The position numbers and the translations under genes are program-made. The notes beneath the pieces are model-generated. The model saw only the letters and a list, made by a program, of their open reading frames with translations, was not told the origin of the DNA and made no database searches. Below, one piece after another: positions 58,542-64,000 of a stretch of 64,000 nucleotides of DNA. Position 1 is the stretch's first letter. Each line of letters opens with the position of its first letter. This DNA comes from Oscheius tipulae. Its lineage: Eukaryota; Nematoda; Chromadorea; Rhabditida; Rhabditidae. The DNA lies in NCBI GenBank assembly GCA_037178975.1, contig JASJZH010000004.1, positions 1,178,001 to 1,242,000 on the forward strand. Reading direction: 5' to 3'.

Positions 58542-60821
58542 TTAGGCCTGTTCAATGTGGGGCGGGAAGCTCGGATGCGGAGCCGGGGTCTGAATGTGCG
58601 GGAAACCGGGTCGGTCCGGGCGGAACAGCTCCATGCTGGTGCCGTTCTTGTCGATCACGGCCACGCGAATCACTCCTCCCGATGAACTGAAGATTTTTGT
58701 TAAAAAAGACCATAAAAATAGAACTCACCCGTCGCGGAAGGTGGCCAAACCGACGGCTTGCTTGACGATATCTTTGCACTCGTCTCTCGTCATTCCCGGC
58801 TTCCAGGCGCTGTCCAAGAAACCCTGAAAAATGAGGTTTCAGTACGGTATTTTTGAGGTTCGTGTGACATTTTTAGCGGCAAATTGAGGGGTCAATTAAA
58901 TCCTAGCCAACCAAACCTTCTGTGGATTTGGGGCAAATGGCTTGGGTTTCTCGTATATCGAAGACGACAGATGTACTACTACTGTTCGGTTCTAGAAAAT
59001 GATTACATACTGCCCCTGTAACAAGAATTTCTGCTTCTTTTCCTGACAGAAATGGTAGTTTCTAGAGATTCAAAAGTATTTTTGAAGTCCTAGTCATCGT
59101 TACAGGGATTCATGATCCTTGTTGAACTACTTACACTGATCAGATTCGCACTTCCTGGACTACTGCTGCCGATGAAATTTGATGGATGTTTCCCGAGCTT
59201 TTATGCTACGCCAAAGGTTCAACACTGTCCAAACATCAAACTACTCGATGATTTCCTTATTGGTGGGAACGTGCTAACAAACTGAAACTGCTCGTAGTGT
59301 CCCGTCTCGACCCCCCCTTCGTCCTCAATTTCTTGGTGTCCAAAGCAGAGAATGACTCTCCGAGAGCTTGTTGTCTACTAGCACGCTCCTAGCGCATTCA
59401 GCGATCGGCTTCTCCTTTCCATCACTAAGCAGAAATGAGCCAATGTTAGGATTGTCGTGCTGTTTTTGGAAGCGCGGAGTTCCTTTGTTTGTGTGCAAGG
59501 GGTCAACTGGATCTCTGCGGTGCAAAACTTTTGCGCAAAGCCTCTTTCTCTCTCTTGAAAAAGTTCTCTCTTTAAATTTGCGCGACCCTCTTCTTTAAAT
59601 GTCCAATGTTGGGCTTTACAAAAGGGACCCCCTGTTAATTTTGCTAGAGAGACCCACTCTGCTTATTCCTGTCATAAGAGAGATCAGAGGATCACTTTTT
59701 GGGCTTTCTTTAGATGGGTCTGGAGCCGAGTCTACTACTAGGCTGTGTCAAAATTTTAATCGGTTTCTCTCAGATGGTTGACAATTTCTAGCCGTTACAC
59801 TCGGTGTCAGCGAACCCCATTCTCGGAATCGACAAGTCTACTGGCTTCTTATGCCCGTTTCTGCTGACTGTAAATTACTGGCTCGTTTTAAAAACCTCTT
59901 CCAACATTGCCTTTTGAATACAGAACATTTCCTTCCAATCAGGTGTATAGGAGCTGCACGGGAGCTGCTCTCTATCAAAGTCTCGCAACTGACAGACTTT
60001 TCACAAAAAAAACCAAGTTGAGATTCGACTTTGATCCTCTTCGCTAGAAAAACGAACCTGAACAAAGGTGGATCCGGATCCCGAGGCTGTGCTCTTCTGT
60101 CTAGTCACGAATCCTCCCAGCGGGATGGCGTAGAGCTGTCCGCCTTCCTTCTCATCCCAGCCGGCAACAAGGACCGAGGCCGAGAGCTGATCGCGGTAGT
60201 TGTAGAGAAATTGGCGGAAGATCTGCGTGGCGCGGTAGATCGTCACTGTTCTGTTCTCCAGCATACTGAAATTTCAAAAACTCAAAAACAAAAAAAGTAG
60301 CTCACCTGTAGACCTCCAGATAATATTTGACAATGTCGGCGATGGCCTGAGTGTCGGCGGCGCTTCCAGAGCGGCAGACGGCCAGATGATCCGTGATCGG
60401 GGTGATTTTGTTCGTGGCACGCGAGGAGATGAAGCTTCCGGCGCTGGTACGCGAGTCCGTACCCACGACGACGCCGCCGTCGAATTCCATGGCGATCAGG
60501 GTCGTCTGAAAGCTCGTTTTTAGTGAGAAGTACAGGGAAAAAGTGGACTATGTACATGGTTTTTGACTTTATAGCCTTATTGTGCTGTCAAAAGTGCTCT
60601 AGAAGGTTTCATAGACCATATACAAGCACAAAATTGATCTGGGCGCTTAATACGAAAAGTTATTGCAGATATTGCTTACGTACGAAGACCAAAAACTTTG
60701 ATATGGACTTGAAACAGATCGAGAAAGATTGACAAAAACTCACTCCAGTGCTGATTTCCTGCTGGGGATAGTAGCCGAGTGCCGGAATGGCCTTTCTCTG
60801 ATCGTCGCGCATCATGTCCAT
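58542..60821 (-). CDS. pbs-1: 20S proteasome subunit beta type-1 (PSMB6 class), 241 aa
   Basis: Five exons in phase: 60821-60744, 60505-60306, 60265-60058, 58823-58729 and 58686-58542. A 26-residue propeptide ends ISTG and is followed by the catalytic threonine (T27) in [19 protein letters not shown]. Asp17-, Lys33- and Gly-equivalents are present ([21 protein letters not shown]), as is [12 protein letters not shown]. The late block [14 protein letters not shown] is typical of beta-1. This subunit gives the caspase-like activity of the 20S core and is made as a precursor cleaved before the threonine. Length fits human PSMB6 (239). Intron 3 is 1.2 kb. TTTCAG just before the start codon suggests a spliced or trans-spliced leader. 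Confidence 0.96.
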
Positions 60822-61983
60822 GGTCTGAAAGCATATTTGTTCCATTATGCACGAATAAACAGATATACGAGCAAGAAATATGTAAAAAAAAAAAAAAATG
60901 AGTTAAAAGACTAGCAAGGGCAATGGAAAGAGCTCTGGTGCTGACAAATGTCACTTTCTGATCAACAAATCTTTTGCAGAGAGTCTGTGGTCGATTTGAC
61001 AACAGCTTACATGCAAAAGCTGCCGGGAAATATTCAAACACTTGGACAGAATGACCCGGAATGATTCAAGAACAAAGTGACGATCAAAAGTGAAGCAAGC
61101 AGCGGTTCCAGCATAGTTTTACAGCTACAGGGCGTGATAAACTTCAAGGATTTAGTGCAAAAACTAGGAGGAAACAAGCAAGAAGAAAAGAGATAGTTTC
61201 ACCTGATCTCTTATTCAATTTTCCGCTTGAATACGAGAGAAAAACACAGTACGAATGCTCGCTGTCAATCACATTAGCTTTTCTACTCGACATGCAACAA
61301 AAAAGATCAAAAGAAAATCGGAACATTAACAGGAACAGCAAGAAAAGATGAAATCCGAATTTTGAAGATGACAAACATTTGAATCGCCGGGTACCGTAAT
61401 CCGCCCACCTGCGACCGGGCCGGGTCCCGTCACGAATTTGCAGCTGAGCCGCGTCTGGTCAGCTGAATTTTAGGCCAGCGATTTTCGAACACATGTTTTC
61501 TTCTTCTTTGTCGTCTTTTTGTAAATCTATTTTCCACCGTTTCTCGCTAAAGTTTTTTTCAAGAATCGTTTCCACGTCGAAACCTCATGTATATTCATGC
61601 CGGAAATCAGCTATTCCGTTATTTGGAGTCTCGAAACTTGTCAATATGCAGTAAACCTCGTTTTTCTGGTATTTGTCTTTCATTTTCTTTGCGAAAACAC
61701 TTGCCGAGTGCTGGAAACCCGTTTCAAAGCCGATGTTTCCGTCAAAAACCGCGATAGTGTGTTTCACATTGGAATTTTTCAAGGTCACGATTATTTTTCT
61801 ATCTATTTAAATCCCTAGCACGTTCTATTTTCATCAGTAAACCGCTGCGTCTCGATTATCACCTGCTTTGAATCAATTCTCCTTTTCGCGCTTATCGCGT
61901 GGCCTTGTTGCACCTGTCCCGATTTTCATTCTCTTTTCTTCCCCTTCACGCTTCCACATACTATACTGTTGTTTTCAGGCACT
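60822..61983. other. divergent promoter region of pbs-1 and the CNBP homologue
   Basis: Separates two head-to-head genes. A GC-rich island at 61390-61460 (CCGGGCCGGGTCCC) and T-rich sequence precede the CNBP start. A Ruby motif lies near 61760. No coding exon seen. Confidence 0.45.
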
Positions 61984-62665
61984 ATGTCTGATCAGACGTG
62001 CTACAAGTGCAACGAGCCTGGACATATGGCTAGAAACTGCCCTCAAGGAGGTGGAGAATCCCGTGGACGTGGCGGCGGCGGAGCTGGATGTTGGTGTTGT
62101 TGTTGGGGTGTAGAGGGGAGAGAGCCCTAGGTAAAGTGCTTTTTAATAAGCAAACGACGGAACTTTTGATGAGCGGGGAGAAGAGACTAGAGCTTTTCTT
62201 TTTACGCCAACTCATCTTGTTTTCAGGCTACAATTGCGGAGAGCAGGGCCACATGAGCCGCGAGTGCCAGCAGCCTCGTGAAGGAAGCCGCGGATTCAGC
62301 CGTGGAGGAGGAGGAGGCGGCGGCGGTGGCCGCGAATGCTACCAGTGTGGAGGCTCCGGACATTTCGCTCGTGATTGCCCCGATGCCGGACAGCAACGTC
62401 GTGGTGGATACGGAGGAGGCTACGGAGGTGGACAGCAGCGCCGCTGCTACAACTGTGGAGGTTCTGGACACATTTCCAGAGAGTGCACCGAAGCTGGAAA
62501 CGGCGGTGGATCCGACTCGAAGCGCTGCTACAACTGCCAGGTGAGCTCCTTTCTCTGCTTTTGTCGCAGTACTACGCCATTCGACTCAAAAACCTTTTCT
62601 AACTTCACATCTTTCAGGAGTCTGGTCACATAAGTCGCGACTGCCCCTCTGGAGGCCGCAACTGA
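61984..62665 (+). CDS. CNBP-type protein with five CCHC zinc knuckles, 155 aa
   Basis: Exons 61984-62089, 62227-62540 and 62618-62665 in phase. Five C-x2-C-x4-H-x4-C knuckles: [56 protein letters not shown] and [14 protein letters not shown]. Between them lie Gly/Arg-rich linkers ([19 protein letters not shown]) that resemble an RGG box. CNBP-family proteins bind single-stranded nucleic acid and promote translation of particular mRNAs. Human CNBP has seven knuckles, so this is the shorter invertebrate form. The first donor (GGAT|GTTGGT) is weak; if it is not used, the frame runs into a TAG at 62128-62130 after only one knuckle. I believe the C. elegans counterpart is K08D12.3. Confidence 0.92.
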
Positions 62666-62866
62666 GATCTCACTTCTTCTCTCCTCCATCATCGTTGACG
62701 TCCCCCATCTAACACTACCTCCTTTTTCTTCTCCTCTTCCGCATGTTCCGTATTGACTGACCCGTTTTAACAATTGTTGTTGCTTGTTATTCTCTTGTTG
62801 GACATGGTATGAGATAAAGGGGTCTGTTCAACTTTATTTTCTTCCTTTTCCGCTGTCTTACAAAAT

Positions 62867-63015
62867 CTAGTCGAGCTGGAATCTTCTTGAGAATATGATG
62901 CTTCCGATTCTCCGCCCTTGGACTGGGACTTTGACTTCAATTGACACGGGGAATTTGTTGTTCTTAAGTTGAGACCGCCACTTCTGATCAGGCTGCGGGG
63001 CATTCCGTGCCTTCC
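62867..63015 (-). CDS. probable terminal exon of a minus-strand gene
   Basis: After a TGTAG acceptor the exon encodes 48 residues (KARNAPQPDQKWRSQL..., ending FSRRFQLD) and stops at 62867. A poly(A) signal (AATAAA on the minus strand, 62838-62833) follows at a proper distance. It would converge tail-to-tail with the CNBP gene. Upstream exons were not found within the window, and the family is not recognised. Confidence 0.45.
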
Positions 63016-64000
63016 CTACATTTTGCAGCCTCGATGACTAGTTCCCCTGAACGAAAGACTTCCTTCTCGTCTATTGGCTTCGTTTCCATCCGAAAAATGT
63101 TCAGGAGACAAAGTTTTGATCAGGCTTCAGGCAATCTAGAGACAAGAAAATGAACGACTTTGGAGGAAATGGAATGTGAATACGCCTGAAGCCAAACAAT
63201 GGCTCGCCAGGGGTCTGCATCGGGTTACCCTTGAAATTCCTTCGATCGATGTATTTCATTTTCTGGTGAAAAGGATGACTTCATTATTTCCTACTCAAAA
63301 TTCCTCAGTTTATACAATGTGTGAAACAAGAATGCTTGAAAAACTTTCTCAAAAAGTGAGAGAGCTGAGTAACTTGGTTTCACGTGATACTGATATAATG
63401 AAGATACAAGTTGTTCTGCTTTTCGCGCGCGTCAGGACAAAAATATCCAGTTTAGCAGTCGTTCTTGATACATGTAGGGCTCGCAGGACAATCTTTCTTC
63501 TATAAGCTGCGCATGGAACACAACAATAAACTGATAAAGGGGAAACAGGCCAACTCAACCTGCTCTAAGGCTAGACGGCACTGAACCGTAAGACTCTGTG
63601 AGAACATATCGTTGTCCTGAAACATAGCATGATCCCTCTCGGATGCTCTTCTCAGATCATCCTCTCACCTCAAGTCTTCCCACGACCACGACATGGCCAT
63701 TTTTAGAGTCCAAGAAGTGAATTTTCGGGAATGTAATGTTCTGCAAAGTTGTAGGTCAGATGAAAATCTATGTCTTTGTAAATCATCGGAAAATGCCCTG
63801 TACCAGGGGTTTCAAACTACACTGTAGGGCACAAAAAGCTCGATAAATCTGTCAACCACCAACAGCTGGGCAGAAGACCAAAAGATCCGATTCCTCGCCT
63901 CCAGAGGCCTAATCTTTGCCTTTCTTTCTCCTTCTAGATGAAAAAGTTCAAATGTGCCTGACGGCCGTTAGCCGCCACAGGCAGCAATCCGGTCGTTTCC
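63016..64000. other. window edge, possible exons unresolved
   Basis: A strong acceptor (CTTTCTTTCTCCTTCTAG) ends at 63937, and the plus frame after it stays open to the window end. On the other strand the same end reads GNDRIAACGG and a stop. I cannot decide between them without flanking sequence. A Ruby motif lies near 63323, another near 63618. Confidence 0.3.

Noticed and set aside
10570-63780. Recurring phrase like CTACAAAGTTGCAGA (near 10787, 30367, 34500, 63742)
   Set aside because: Noted as a possible dispersed word, but copies are short and divergent; without counts I cannot claim a family.
1-64000. CRISPR array, prokaryotic operons or ribosome binding sites
   Set aside because: Genes have spliceosomal introns, TATA boxes and poly(A) signals; no regular repeat-spacer pattern.
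1-64000. TGTTTCA as a programmed DNA elimination or meiotic pairing-centre motif
   Set aside because: Those signals differ in sequence as I know them, and the YRNT signature at fixed distance favours 21U-RNA promoters.

Overview
The window is nuclear DNA of a nematode, most probably a rhabditid related to Caenorhabditis. Genes are cut by many short introns (commonly 34-50 nt) with TTTCAG-type acceptors. Protein families are typical of worms: VWA/C-type-lectin proteins, secreted Ala/Pro repeat proteins and a MATH/BTB-like protein. Three genes, a proteasome beta-1 subunit, an RP2/TBCC protein and a CNBP-type zinc-knuckle protein, are to my recollection neighbours on C. elegans cosmid K08D12 (pbs-1, rpi-2, K08D12.3; chromosome IV). 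All coordinates and splice phases were worked out by hand; each exon chain given as a complete model keeps one open reading frame.

Layout. 1.7-2.8 kb: small secreted protein. 4.2-4.7 kb: mariner remnant. 4.9-5.9 kb: multi-pass membrane protein. 8.1-12.9 kb: secreted VWA + C-type lectin. 12.9-19 kb: gene-poor. 19.0-21.1 kb: eIF5A-like protein without the hypusine loop. 21.6-26.3 kb (minus): very large protein with an N-terminal kinase and a C-terminal pseudokinase. 26.7-35.5 kb: a poorly resolved gene, three secreted proteins sharing an SGYR...YGDE motif, and a MATH/BTB-like gene. 38.3-46.9 kb: an intact minus-strand lectin gene beside a broken plus-strand lectin pseudogene. 47.2-50.5 kb: RP2 homologue. 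54.0-56.6 kb: small secreted protein with a decayed gene copy nested antisense in its intron. 58.5-60.8 kb: proteasome beta-1. 62.0-62.7 kb: CNBP homologue.

The strongest non-coding signal is a short motif, TGTTTCA or its complement, in nearly every intron and intergenic stretch: roughly 130 copies by eye, where chance predicts about 10. This is the core of the Ruby motif that drives individual 21U-RNA (piRNA) genes in Caenorhabditis. At many sites I checked, a YRNT start signature lies 35-38 nt downstream. I therefore read most of the window as a piRNA cluster with protein-coding genes embedded in it. The motif is sparse in the Ala/Pro gene (31.4-35.5 kb) and around the housekeeping genes (58-62.7 kb).

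No operon, tRNA, rRNA or CRISPR array was seen. Functions are inferred from sequence alone. Weakest points: one donor in the large kinase gene, the N-terminus of the gene at 30 kb, and the partial genes at 26.7-27.6 kb and 62.9-64 kb.
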